Below are positions 26,068 through 34,164 of a stretch of 64,000 nucleotides of DNA, piece by piece (position 1 is the first letter of the stretch; each line of letters starts with the position of its first letter). The notes below the pieces were generated by a model, which searched no databases, was not told the origin of the DNA, and saw only the letters and a program-made list of their open reading frames with translations. The DNA comes from Streptomyces violascens (GTDB taxonomy: Bacteria > Actinomycetota > Actinomycetes > Streptomycetales > Streptomycetaceae): the NCBI RefSeq assembly GCF_014649955.1, contig NZ_BMUA01000008.1, positions 1 to 64,000 on the forward strand, in the 5' to 3' direction. The position numbers were made by a program, and so were the translations under genes.

Positions 26068-26227
26068 GCAGCTCCTCGGCGGCTACGGCGAGGAGGTCCG
26101 CGACCCCGCCGACATCGCGCCCGCGCTGCGACGCGCCCGCGAGTCGGGCAAGCTGTCGCTGATCAACGTGTGGGTCGCCCCGGATGCGTACGCCCCCGGA
26201 ACCGTGAACCAGACCATGTACAAGTAG
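26064..26227 (+). pseudogene. C-terminal remnant of a thiamine-diphosphate enzyme (oxalyl-CoA decarboxylase-like)
   Basis: The last ~50 codons of a TPP-dependent decarboxylase: GGYGEEVRDPADIAPAL, then SLINVWV and a C-terminal GTVNQTMYK. It ends 14 bp before the formyl-CoA transferase start, its natural operon partner in oxalate catabolism. Everything upstream has been removed by the deletion that also took the start of the divergent aldehyde dehydrogenase. Acetolactate-synthase-like relatives share this tail, so the exact enzyme is inferred from context. Confidence 0.7.
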
Positions 26228-26241
26228 AGGAGCCCCCTGCC

Positions 26242-27486
26242 ATGACAACGGCCCCTGCCACCAAGGCACTTGAGGGCGTGCGCGTCCTCGACATGACCCA
26301 CGTCCAGTCCGGCCCCTCCGCCACCCAGCTGCTCGGCTGGCTCGGCGCGGACGTCGTCAAGCTGGAGGCACCCACCGGCGACATCACCCGCAAGCAGCTG
26401 CGCGATCTGCCCGACGTCGACTCCCTCTACTTCACGATGCTCAACTGCAACAAGCGGAGCATCACCCTCAACACCAAGACGCCGCGCGGCAAGGAGATCC
26501 TGACCGAGCTCATCCGCCGCTCCGATGTGATGGTCGAGAACTTCGGCCCCGGCGCGGTCGACCGCATGGGCTTCTCCTGGGAGCGGATCCAGGAGATAAA
26601 CCCCCGGATCGTGTACGCCTCGATCAAGGGCTTCGGGGAAGGCCCGTACACCGACTTCAAGGCGTACGAGGTCGTCGCGCAGGCCATGGGCGGATCGATG
26701 GCCACCACCGGCTTCGAGGACGGGCCGCCGCTCGCGACCGTCGCGCAGATCGGTGACTCCGGAACCGGCATCCACGCGGTGGCCGGCATCCTGGCCGCGC
26801 TCTACCAGCGCGAGTCCACCGGGCGCGGCCAGCGCGTCCAGGTCGCCATGCAGCACGCGGTCCTCAACCTGTGCCGCGTCAAGCTGCGCGATCAGCAAAG
26901 GCTGGCGCACGGCCCGTTGCCGGAGTACCCCAATGACGACTTCGGCACGGAAGTTCCCCGTTCCGGCAACGCGTCCGGCGGCGGGCAGCCCGGCTGGGCC
27001 GTGAAGTGCGCGCCCGGCGGGCCCAACGACTACGTGTACGTGATCGTGCAGCCGGTCGGGTGGCAGCCGGTCACCGAGCTCATCGGCCGTCCCGAGCTCG
27101 CCACCGACCCCGAGTGGGCGACACCCGAGGCGCGCCTGCCCAAGCTGGGCAAGATGTTCCAGCTGATCGAGGAGTGGTCGTCGACTCTCTCCAAATGGGA
27201 GGCACTTGAGCGGCTGAACGCGCACAACATCCCGTGCGGACCGATCCTCTCCACCAGGGAAATCATCGAGGACGCGTCGCTGGCCGCCAACGAGATGGTC
27301 GTGGAGGTCGAGCACCCCGAGCGCGGCCGGTTCACCACCGTCGGCTCGCCGCTCAAGCTCTCCGACTCCCCTGTCGACATGGTCAACTCGCCGCTGCTCG
27401 GCGAGCACAACGAAGAGGTGTACGTCGGCGAACTGGGCCTCGGCGACGAGGAACTGCGGTTGCTCAAGACGAACGGAGTGATCTGA
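26242..27486 (+). CDS. frc: Formyl-CoA:oxalate CoA-transferase
   Basis: A 414-residue class III CoA-transferase that moves CoA from formyl-CoA to oxalate in the first step of oxalate breakdown. Signature blocks are VRVLDMTHVQSGPSATQLLGW, GADVVKLEAP, RSDVMVENFGPGAVDRMG and QIGDSGTGIHA, where the Asp is the expected acyl nucleophile; PYTDFKAYEVVAQAMGG also fits Frc. ATG 26242 follows GAGGAG. Length is normal for the family. Its partner decarboxylase is deleted immediately upstream, along with the likely native promoter, so expression and pathway function are doubtful even though the ORF is intact. Confidence 0.88.
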   Translation: MTTAPATKALEGVRVLDMTHVQSGPSATQLLGWLGADVVKLEAPTGDITRKQLRDLPDVDSLYFTMLNCNKRSITLNTKTPRGKEILTELIRRSDVMVENFGPGAVDRMGFSWERIQEINPRIVYASIKGFGEGPYTDFKAYEVVAQAMGGSMATTGFEDGPPLATVAQIGDSGTGIHAVAGILAALYQRESTGRGQRVQVAMQHAVLNLCRVKLRDQQRLAHGPLPEYPNDDFGTEVPRSGNASGGGQPGWAVKCAPGGPNDYVYVIVQPVGWQPVTELIGRPELATDPEWATPEARLPKLGKMFQLIEEWSSTLSKWEALERLNAHNIPCGPILSTREIIEDASLAANEMVVEVEHPERGRFTTVGSPLKLSDSPVDMVNSPLLGEHNEEVYVGELGLGDEELRLLKTNGVI

Positions 27487-27489
27487 GCG

Positions 27490-27755
27490 ATGGTGGGTGT
27501 CGAGGCACAGGGCCGCGAGGCGGTGCGGGCGCTGCTCGCCGCCGTACGGGCCGAGGGGCGCGACGCGCTCACTGCCCCGAGGGCAGGACGATCGCGGACG
27601 CGTACGGGATCGCCGTGCCGGGCGAGGTCCAGGTGCAGCAACTCCTTCCGCCGGGGCAGGAGGTGATCGTCGGGGGCCGCCAAGGCGCGCCGCGTGAGCC
27701 ACCGCCTCGGGACATCACGGCCAACCCACAGCCCATCAGCCGGGAGGTGGTGTAG
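27490..27755 (+). pseudogene. Acetate-CoA ligase (ADP-forming)-type fragment, deleted and frameshifted
   Basis: Starts 3 bp after frc with MVGVEAQGREAVRALLAAVRAEG. After a one-base loss in GCCCCGAGG it continues in another frame as PEGRTIADAYGIAVPGE, then jumps to VQVQQLLPPGQEVIVGG, the ATP-grasp motif normally far downstream, and ends at a TAG near 27753. This is an internally deleted ATP-grasp acyl-CoA ligase of the oxalate operon. Confidence 0.75.
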
Positions 27756-27771
27756 GCCCACATATCCGCGC

Positions 27772-27806
27772 GGCCGCCCCCGGAGCAGAGACAGTCCGGG
27801 GCGGCC
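27772..27806. terminator. Hairpin between convergent genes
   Basis: GGCCGCCCCCGGA pairs with TCCGGGGCGGCC (one bulge) around a ~10-base loop, between the acetate-CoA ligase remnant and the convergent gntR gene. A likely bidirectional terminator. Confidence 0.6.
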
Positions 27807-27827
27807 GGCGCTGGTGGGCCGGGCGGG

Positions 27828-28508
27828 TCAGGCCCGCTCGGCGCGCTCGTGGTACGTCGTGCGCGTGTGCTCGGTGTGGGCGCGCATGACCTCCGTCGCC
27901 CGCTGCTCGTCGCGCGCCGAGATCGCCGCGATCAGATCCCGGTGCTCGATCCAGGACTGCTTGCCGCGCCGGCGGGCGACCGGCGAGTAGTACCAGCGCA
28001 CCCGCCGGTCGACCTGGCCCGCGAGCTCGGCGAGCACCAGGTTCCCGGCGAGCTCCATGACCTTGGCGTGGAACGCGGCGTTGGTGGCCACGGCCAGGTC
28101 CACGTCGTCGTCCTCGACGGCCTGCTCACCCTTGGCGCACAGCTTCTCCAGGGCGGCCATCCCGGCCGAGCCGGAGTTGGCCGCGGCGAGCCGGGCCGCC
28201 TCGGCCTCCAGGAGCGTACGCACCGAGAGCAGCTGGTCGGCCTCCTCCTCGGTGGGCTCGTGGACGAACGCGCCCTGCGCGGGCCGCAGGTCGACCCAGC
28301 CCTCGGTGTTGAGCCGCTGGAGCGCCTCGCGCACGGGCTGCCGGGACACCCCGAGGTGCCCCGCGAGCTCGCTCTCGACCAGGTGCTGGCCGGGGCGCAG
28401 GGCCCGGGTGGTGATCAGCTCCAGGAGGGCCTCGTACACGCGCTCGCGCAGCGGCCCGGGCCGCTCCAGTTTGGGCACGGTTCCCTGCGGCAGTCCTGTG
28501 GACAACAT
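27828..28508 (-). CDS. GntR-family (FadR-type) transcriptional regulator
   Basis: A 226-residue regulator. The winged helix-turn-helix occupies residues ~20-85 (ALRPGQHLVESELAGHLGVSRQPVREALQRL … FVHEP), followed by an FCD-type all-helical ligand domain (~95-215). ATG 28508 is chosen because AGGAGGGGG lies just upstream. It points toward the oxalate genes and is probably their ligand-responsive repressor. A 13-bp motif 50 bp upstream of the start recurs before the ketopantoate-reductase-like gene at 32150. Confidence 0.9.
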   Translation of the reverse strand: MLSTGLPQGTVPKLERPGPLRERVYEALLELITTRALRPGQHLVESELAGHLGVSRQPVREALQRLNTEGWVDLRPAQGAFVHEPTEEEADQLLSVRTLLEAEAARLAAANSGSAGMAALEKLCAKGEQAVEDDDVDLAVATNAAFHAKVMELAGNLVLAELAGQVDRRVRWYYSPVARRRGKQSWIEHRDLIAAISARDEQRATEVMRAHTEHTRTTYHERAERA

Positions 28509-28558
28509 CGGTTCCCCCTCCTGCACCACGGGCGGTCGGGCCGGTCATGGAAATTGGC

Positions 28559-28571
28559 TATCGTCTACAGT
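28559..28571 (-). promoter_or_regulatory. Putative GntR operator upstream of gntR
   Basis: Minus-strand ACTGTAGACGATA, about 50 bp before the gntR start codon. It is identical at 12 of 13 positions to ACTGTAGACAATA at 32053 and resembles the GTAGAC-type half sites of FadR-subfamily regulators. Autoregulation is inferred. Confidence 0.5.
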
Positions 28572-28795
28572 CTACCGAGCGCAATCCCTCCGTACGTTCC
28601 TCGTCCGAATTCGGTTGCACAGGTACGGGGAATTGGCCTGGATCCACCGCGAGGGCGGTCGCGGAGCCCACTTTTCCGCCGCTCTCGGCACGGCACCTCT
28701 CTTTGCGTCTCGGGTACTGGTCCCGCCGGCACGGTGGAGGGCTCCCGTCACCCCTCTCCGTCCGGTGGGCTGCCGAGGCCACGAGCCGGAGGCGG

Positions 28796-29251
28796 TCACT
28801 CTTCCGGATGGGACTCTCGCCAGGCGGCCATCGAGCGGTTCCACTCGTCGCCCGACAAGGCCGTCAGGGACGCCGGGAACAGGCCGTCCTCCTCACGGCT
28901 GATGTGCTGGTGAAGTTCCTGGACCATGACGTCGAACTCGTCCCGCCCCCCGGGCGTCTCCAGGTCCAGCGCGGGCAGTCTGGCGCTGTGATCCCGGTGC
29001 TCGTCCACCAGGACCGTGATGTAGTCCGCGTATTCGGGGTCCTCGCGCATCACGGCGAACAAGCCGTTCTCCTCGCCGCGCCAGTGGGAGTCCAGCTCCC
29101 GCACCATGAAGGCGATCAGCTCCCGGGCTCGCGCCGTGTCGCCCGCGGCGAGCGCCCGCTGAGCGTCCCCGGCCGCATCGGTGACGCGTTCGTGCTCGGC
29201 GATGAATTCCTTGATGAGCGGGATCTCGCGGCATCCGCAGTAGTGACACAT
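28796..29251 (-). CDS. Hemerythrin-domain protein with N-terminal CxxC
   Basis: A 151-residue four-helix-bundle protein with hemerythrin-type iron ligands: EHERV, HWRGEENGLF, DEHRDH and HQHISREEDGLF. The N-terminus MCHYCGC adds Cys residues that could bind a metal or sense redox state. Predicted cytoplasmic di-iron oxygen/NO or redox sensor. No ribosome site is evident, so the start is uncertain by a few codons. The 220 bp separating it from gntR carry the gntR operator and no gene. Confidence 0.85.
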   Translation of the reverse strand: MCHYCGCREIPLIKEFIAEHERVTDAAGDAQRALAAGDTARARELIAFMVRELDSHWRGEENGLFAVMREDPEYADYITVLVDEHRDHSARLPALDLETPGGRDEFDVMVQELHQHISREEDGLFPASLTALSGDEWNRSMAAWRESHPEE

Positions 29252-29481
29252 GGGGTCATTTGTACGTCGATGGTGCCGGACACTCCCTGAGACAGCGCCG
29301 TCACCGCGGCCGGACCCATCGCGTCCACCCGATCAGCGCGACCCTCCTCAGGAGGGCGCCGGCGATGCCCCCCCCGGCGCTGGGCCCTGAAGGAGGTATG
29401 CAGCCCGGCAGTCGGGCAGTTGACGTGTTGGCCTTCTCCGCCGGGCGGAACTCGGACGGTCCGCTGATCGTCCTACAGCAC

Positions 29482-29832
29482 ATGCCTTCCACACTTGTTC
29501 TCGGTATCGACCCGCACACGGTCCCCGGCATGGACGGCGATGCCCTGCGCGCGGTTCTCGACAAGGAGCTGGCCCGCTTCGGCGAGCACGGCATCGACGC
29601 GTCGATGGCCCTGATAGCGCTGGACGATACGGCCGAGTCCACGGTGATCGGCGCGCTCACCGCGCATGCGTGGGACGTCGTCGTCATCGGGGGCGGGATC
29701 CGCAAGCCCGAGACGCTGCTCGTCTTCTTCGAGCTGGTCGTGAACCTGGTCCGCCGTCACGCCCCGGCGGCCGCGATCGCGTTCAACACCAGCGGGGGCG
29801 ACAGCGTGGAGGCTGCCAGGCGCTGGCTCTGA
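29482..29832 (+). CDS. Hypothetical protein (116 aa), alpha/beta, conserved in Streptomyces
   Basis: A 116-residue protein with an alternating beta/alpha pattern: LVLGIDP, MALIALDDTAES, WDVVVIGGGIRKPETLL, VVNLVRRHAP. This is reminiscent of a small response-regulator-like or Rossmann-like fold. I recall similar Streptomyces proteins that start MPxxVL, which favours 29482. An upstream ATG at 29398 has GAAGGAGG placed too close for normal spacing. Function unknown. Confidence 0.65.
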   Translation: MPSTLVLGIDPHTVPGMDGDALRAVLDKELARFGEHGIDASMALIALDDTAESTVIGALTAHAWDVVVIGGGIRKPETLLVFFELVVNLVRRHAPAAAIAFNTSGGDSVEAARRWL

Positions 29833-29895
29833 ACTCCCGGCCGCCCGACGCTTCGGCGGGAGGCACTGTCAGTGCCGCGTGCGACAGTGAACGGC

Positions 29896-30816
29896 ATGCT
29901 TGCGATCACAGTGGAGACGGAGAACGGGCAGCGGCACACCAGGGCCACTGCCGGTCAACTGGCCGGGCTGGTGCGCCGGATCGGGGGTGAGGGCGACCGG
30001 TTCCTGGTGGTCCAGCGGATACCCGATCTGCCCGATGTGTTCGTCCAGGTGTGGCACGACGCGGGCGGCGCATACACGCTGGAGTACCGCGAAGGCGGGC
30101 CCGACCGGCACTTCGGGACGACACTGGAGGGGCCGGCCCCGGTGATCGCCGCCATGACCGGATGGGCCCGCGCGAGCGAGGACTGGAACGCCGGGCTCGA
30201 CTGGGAGCGCCTGGATCTCGAACTCCCGGCGCCCGTCCCCCCGTTGGAGCTCGACGACGAGGATCGCGGGCTGCTCGAGGCACGGGTCCGTGAGGTGATC
30301 GTGGGCGGCTGTGCGACACGCGAAGAGCTGGCGGAGCTGGCCGAGGACTATCTCGTGACGGCCGGCTCCCGGCCCGTATCTCCCGAGCAGGCACGGGAGT
30401 TGACCGACCGGATGTGGCTGGAGCGTGTGGCGGAACAGGCCGCCTGGACAGAGGAGGAGACGGACCCGGAGCGGATCTCCCGGGCCTTCGCCGTTCTGGA
30501 GGCGGCCGGCCTCACGGCCCGGGAGCACTTCACCTGTTGCCGCTCCTGCGGCCAGTCGGAGATAGGCGGCGCGGGCGCGCCGGGCGCCCGCGGCTTCGTC
30601 TACTTCCACTCCCAGTCCACCGAGGCGGCAGCGGCCGGGCACGGACTGACGCTGCACTACGGCGGGTTCGACGGTTCACCGGACACCACCACGTCCGTGG
30701 GCCGGGAGGTCGTGGCAGCGCTGGAGCGGTGCGGCCTGTCGGTGGAGTGGGACGGCGACCCCGGTCAGGCCATCACCGTCACACCGCTGGACTGGCGCAA
30801 ACGCCTCGTCGGCTGA
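29896..30816 (+). CDS. DUF6891 domain protein
   Basis: A 306-residue protein. The N-terminal ~110 residues (LAITVETENGQRHTRA … RFLVVQRIPDLPDVFVQVW) form a domain that occurs alone in other actinobacteria. The C-terminal ~190 residues match DUF6891 (TCCRSCGQSEIG, RGFVYFHSQSTE, LTLHYGGFDG), with a CCxxC motif that may bind metal. ATG 29896 is preferred to GTG 29872 by similarity of the N-terminus to relatives. Function unknown; probably cytoplasmic. Confidence 0.75.
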   Translation: MLAITVETENGQRHTRATAGQLAGLVRRIGGEGDRFLVVQRIPDLPDVFVQVWHDAGGAYTLEYREGGPDRHFGTTLEGPAPVIAAMTGWARASEDWNAGLDWERLDLELPAPVPPLELDDEDRGLLEARVREVIVGGCATREELAELAEDYLVTAGSRPVSPEQARELTDRMWLERVAEQAAWTEEETDPERISRAFAVLEAAGLTAREHFTCCRSCGQSEIGGAGAPGARGFVYFHSQSTEAAAAGHGLTLHYGGFDGSPDTTTSVGREVVAALERCGLSVEWDGDPGQAITVTPLDWRKRLVG

Positions 30817-30891
30817 GCCGAGTCGGCGAGGCCGGCCCTCGCGTCCCGGGCTCACCCTGGCGACCCGGCCCGCCCTCGCGCCCCGAGCCCG

Positions 30892-31839
30892 TCACGGGCA
30901 GCGTACGACCTGCCCCGCATACGAGAGGTTTCCGCCGAAGCCGAAGAGCAGGACGGGGTCGCCGGTGCTGATCTCGCCGCGTTCGACCAGCTTGGACAGG
31001 GCCATCGGGATGCTCGCCGCCGACGTGTTCCCGGATTCGACGACATCGCGGGCGATGACGGCGTTCACGGCGCCGATCTTGCGTGCGACGGGTTCGATGA
31101 TGCGCAGATTGGCCTGGTGCAGCACCACCGCGGCCAGGTCCTCGGGGGTGAGTCCGGCGCGCTCGCACACCTCCCGGGCGATCGGCGGCAGCTGGGTGGT
31201 GGCCCAGCGGTAGACGGACTGACCCTCCTGCGCGAACACCGGCGGGGTGCCCTCGATACGTACGGCGTTCCCCATCTCGGGCACCGAACCCCACAACACC
31301 GGGCCGATCAGCGCCTCTTCGCTCGCCTCGACGACCGCGGCGCCGGCTCCGTCGCCGACCAGGACACAGGTGCTGCGGTCGGTCCAGTCGGTCACCGCCG
31401 TCATCTTGTCCGCGCCGATGACCAGCGCGCGCCTGGCGGTGCCGGTGCGCACCAGGCTGTCGGCGGTGGCGAGCGCGTGCGTGAACCCGGCGCAGACCAC
31501 ATTGAGGTCCATCACCGCGGGCGAGCCCATGCCGAGCCGGGCAGCGACCCGGGCAGCGGTGTTCGGCGAGCGGTCGACGGCCGTGGAGGTGGCGACCAGG
31601 ACCAGGTCGATGTCGGCCGGGCCGAGCCCGGCACCCGCCAGCGCCTTCGCTCCGGCGTGCGCGGCCAGCTCGTCCACGGGCTCGTCCGGGCCCGCGACGT
31701 GGCGGGTGCGGATGCCGACCCGGCTGCTGATCCATTCGTCACTGGTGTCGACCAGCTCGGCGAGGTCGTCATTGGTGAGCACCTTGGCGGGCTGGTAGTG
31801 CCCGACGGCGACAACGCGCGAGCCTCGCATGCCGGTCAT
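30892..31839 (-). CDS. FabH-like 3-oxoacyl-ACP synthase III
   Basis: A 315-residue KAS III. The catalytic triad is visible: Cys in VVCAGFTHAL, His in VLHQANLRI and Asn in ESGNTSAAS. It carries the GFGGNLSYAG C-terminus typical of FabH. ATG 31839 follows GAGGAG by 7 bp; the longer frame lacks a site. FabH condenses acyl-CoA with malonyl-ACP. This copy stands alone, not in a fab operon, so a role in a specialised acyl starter or a degradative/biosynthetic side pathway is as likely as primary fatty-acid initiation. Confidence 0.9.
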   Translation of the reverse strand: MTGMRGSRVVAVGHYQPAKVLTNDDLAELVDTSDEWISSRVGIRTRHVAGPDEPVDELAAHAGAKALAGAGLGPADIDLVLVATSTAVDRSPNTAARVAARLGMGSPAVMDLNVVCAGFTHALATADSLVRTGTARRALVIGADKMTAVTDWTDRSTCVLVGDGAGAAVVEASEEALIGPVLWGSVPEMGNAVRIEGTPPVFAQEGQSVYRWATTQLPPIAREVCERAGLTPEDLAAVVLHQANLRIIEPVARKIGAVNAVIARDVVESGNTSAASIPMALSKLVERGEISTGDPVLLFGFGGNLSYAGQVVRCP

Positions 31840-32052
31840 GACGGATCTCCTCGGTACGAGCATGGACGGTTGATCGGTACGGACAGGGACTGCTGACATC
31901 CGGAGCCATCCAGTCTTCGTGGCTACTGATGGGTACAGGGGCGCGAGACCCAACAGGATTCACTGCCGCACCTTTGGAGCCTTGTGTCAGCGTTTCGCCC
32001 GGGAGGAGCGGAACCGGAGTACGTCAGGCGTCTTGACCCCTCCGAAAGGCAT

Positions 32053-32065
32053 ACTGTAGACAATA
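32053..32065 (+). promoter_or_regulatory. Putative GntR operator upstream of the ketopantoate-reductase-like gene
   Basis: ACTGTAGACAATA, 84 bp before the start at 32150, followed by a second CTGTCGAC half. It matches the motif upstream of gntR at 12 of 13 bases, suggesting the two promoters share the GntR protein. Confidence 0.5.
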
Positions 32066-32149
32066 TTCTGTCGACGAATCCGGCTCCGAGTACCCGAGTT
32101 ACCCGGCCTCCCTCCACCGACCCGGTCCCTCCACCGAACGGAGAGCCCC

Positions 32150-32735
32150 GTGAAAGTCGCAGTAGTCGGCACCGGAGCCATCGGCGCATATGTCGGGGCC
32201 GCGCTCCACCGCGCGGGCGCCGAGGTCCACCTCATCGCCCGCGGACCGCACCTGGCGGCCATGCGCCGCGACGGGGTGCGCGTCCTCAGCCCGCGCGGCG
32301 ACTTCACCGCCCGCCCCGCCGCCACCGACGACCCGGGCGAGGTCGGCCCGGTGGCCTACGTACTGCTCGGCCTGAAAGCCAACTCCTATGCGGCGGCAGG
32401 TCCGTTGGTACACCCCCTGCTGCACGGGAGCACCGCCGTCGTCGCCGCCCAGAACGGCATCCCCTGGTGGTACTTCCACGGGCTGCCCGGTCCACACACC
32501 GGGCGCCGGATCGAGAGCGTCGACCCGGGCGGCGCGGTCAGCGCGACCCTGCCGCCCGCCCGCGCCATCGGCTGCGTGGTGTACGCGGCCACCGAGATCG
32601 AATCCCCGGGCGTCGTTCGGCACTTGGAGGGCACCCGGTTCTCCGTCGGCGAGCCCGACCTCACGATCTCACGGCGCTGTCTCGACTTCAGCGAGGCCAT
32701 GCAGGCCGGCGGCCTCAAGTGCCCCGTCGAGCCTG
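32150..32735 (+). pseudogene. Ketopantoate reductase (PanE/ApbA)-like gene, C-terminus deleted
   Basis: The NADP-binding half of a 2-dehydropantoate 2-reductase family enzyme: MKVAVVGTGAIGAYVGAAL, ARGPHLAAMRRDGVRV and AAQNGIPWWYFHG. It is truncated at about residue 195 (SEAMQAGGLKCPV), where the helical substrate domain should continue. The deletion fuses it to an Fe-S protein fragment in another frame. Start ATG follows GGAGAG. The family also occurs in oxalate/glyoxylate-type operons, consistent with the shared GntR motif. Confidence 0.8.
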
Positions 32736-33101
32736 TGGCAGAACACGTCCGCCATCGCGGTGGCCGGGCGGGGTTTCGGCGCCCGGATCTCGGCCGAGCA
32801 CGACGCCCCGCTCACCGACTCGGCGTGCGTGTACTGCGGAAACTGCATCGAGGTCTGCCCGACGGGAGCGCTCTCCTTCAAGTCCGGGTTCGACATGCGC
32901 GCGGCGGGCACCTGGGACGAGGCGGCACAGACGGAGACGACCACCGTGTGCGCGTACTGCGGCGTCGGCTGCAACCTCACCCTCCATGTGCAGGACAATG
33001 AGATCGTCAAGGTCACCTCGCCGCACGACAACCCGGTGACCCACGGCAACCCGTGCATCAAGGGACGCTTCGGCTTCCAGCACGTACAGACACGAGACTG
33101 A
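32735..33101 (+). pseudogene. C-terminal fragment of a formate-dehydrogenase-type Fe-S protein
   Basis: A frame without a start reads SAIAVAGRGFGARI, then the ferredoxin cluster CVYCGNCIEVCP, then CAYCGVGCNLTL with NPCIKGRFGFQHVQ, the [4Fe-4S] N-terminal domain of molybdopterin oxidoreductases. The 5' half (2Fe-2S domain) is gone. It is directly followed by fdhD, which matures formate dehydrogenase, so this is a relic of the formate-oxidising end of the oxalate pathway. Confidence 0.8.
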
Positions 33102-33157
33102 CCAGACAGGCAGACCGGACCGACGAGTCCGACGAGAGCGATCGAGGGACTGAGGAC

Positions 33158-33997
33158 ATGGGACGGGTCACCGAACGCCGCCGCGTCATTCGCATCCGGG
33201 ACGGAGCGGTCTCGGCCCGCCCGGACACCCTGGTCGCCGAGGAGCCCCTGGAGATCCGGCTGAACGGCAGACCCCTCGCGATCACCATGCGCACGCCGGG
33301 CGACGACTTCGCGCTCGCGGCCGGGTTCCTGGTCAGCGAGGGCGTGCTCGGCGCCGCGTCCGAACTCCAGTCGATCGTGTACTGCGCGGGCGCCACGGCG
33401 GACGGGTACAACACGTACAACGTGGTCGACGTGAAGCTGGCGCCGGGCGTCGCGGTGCCGGACATCACCCTCGAACGCAACGTGTACACGACGTCGTCGT
33501 GCGGCCTGTGCGGCAAGGCCAGCCTGGACGCCGTCCGCACGCAGGCCCGCTTCCCGATCGCCGACACTCCCCCGGTCCGGTTGGAGCCCGAACTGCTCGC
33601 GAGCCTCCCCGACCGGCTGCGCGCGTCGCAGCGGGTGTTCGACCGGACCGGGGGTCTGCACGCGGCGGCGCTGTTCTCGCCGGAGGGCGAACTGCTCGAC
33701 ATACGTGAGGACGTGGGCCGCCACAACGCGGTCGACAAGCTGGTGGGCCGCGCTCTCCAGGACGACCGGCTTCCGCTGTCGCGCTGCATCCTGCTGGTGT
33801 CGGGCCGGGCCTCCTTCGAGCTCGCCCAGAAGGCGGTCATGGCGGGCATCCCGGTCCTCGCGGCCGTCTCGGCGCCGTCCTCGCTCGCCGTCGACCTGGC
33901 CGCCGAGTCCGGGCTCACCCTGGTGGGCTTCCTGCGCGGCAGCTCCATGAACGTGTACGCGGGGGACGAGCGCATAGCCCTGCGCTCGGGCGTCTGA
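33158..33997 (+). CDS. fdhD: Formate dehydrogenase accessory sulfurtransferase FdhD
   Basis: A 279-residue FdhD, which passes sulfur from a cysteine desulfurase to the molybdenum cofactor of formate dehydrogenase. It shows EEPLEIRLNG, SSCGLCGKAS with the CxxC sulfur-transfer pair, EDVGRHNAVDKLVG and a Gly/Ser-rich SGRASFEL. ATG 33158 follows GAGGG; the longer frame back to 33053 overlaps the Fe-S fragment. Intact, but its neighbouring substrate gene is truncated, so the relevant dehydrogenase must be elsewhere. Confidence 0.93.
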   Translation: MGRVTERRRVIRIRDGAVSARPDTLVAEEPLEIRLNGRPLAITMRTPGDDFALAAGFLVSEGVLGAASELQSIVYCAGATADGYNTYNVVDVKLAPGVAVPDITLERNVYTTSSCGLCGKASLDAVRTQARFPIADTPPVRLEPELLASLPDRLRASQRVFDRTGGLHAAALFSPEGELLDIREDVGRHNAVDKLVGRALQDDRLPLSRCILLVSGRASFELAQKAVMAGIPVLAAVSAPSSLAVDLAAESGLTLVGFLRGSSMNVYAGDERIALRSGV

Positions 33998-34013
33998 CCC
34001 GCCGCGACCGAGC

Positions 34014-34053
34014 GGCCCGGCCGGCGAGGAGCGCCCCCTGCGCCGGCCGGGCC
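34014..34053 (+). terminator. fdhD terminator
   Basis: A perfect 13-bp stem GGCCCGGCCGGCG/CGCCGGCCGGGCC around a 14-base loop, followed by TTCT, 16 bp after the fdhD stop. Confidence 0.8.
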
Positions 34054-34164
34054 TTCTGCCGCCCGCACCGATCCACGGCAGGGCCCGCCACGGCCCGTCG
34101 GACACGCCGCTTAGGCTGATCACGTGCGGCGAGCAGCGCTGCCTCGATCGGAGAAAGCGGCGCG

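Noticed and set aside
25036..27486. A single 816-aa plus-strand ORF spanning the aldehyde-dehydrogenase region and frc
   Set aside because: The first 400 codons are the antisense of the dehydrogenase remnant, and frc has its own strong ribosome site at 26242.
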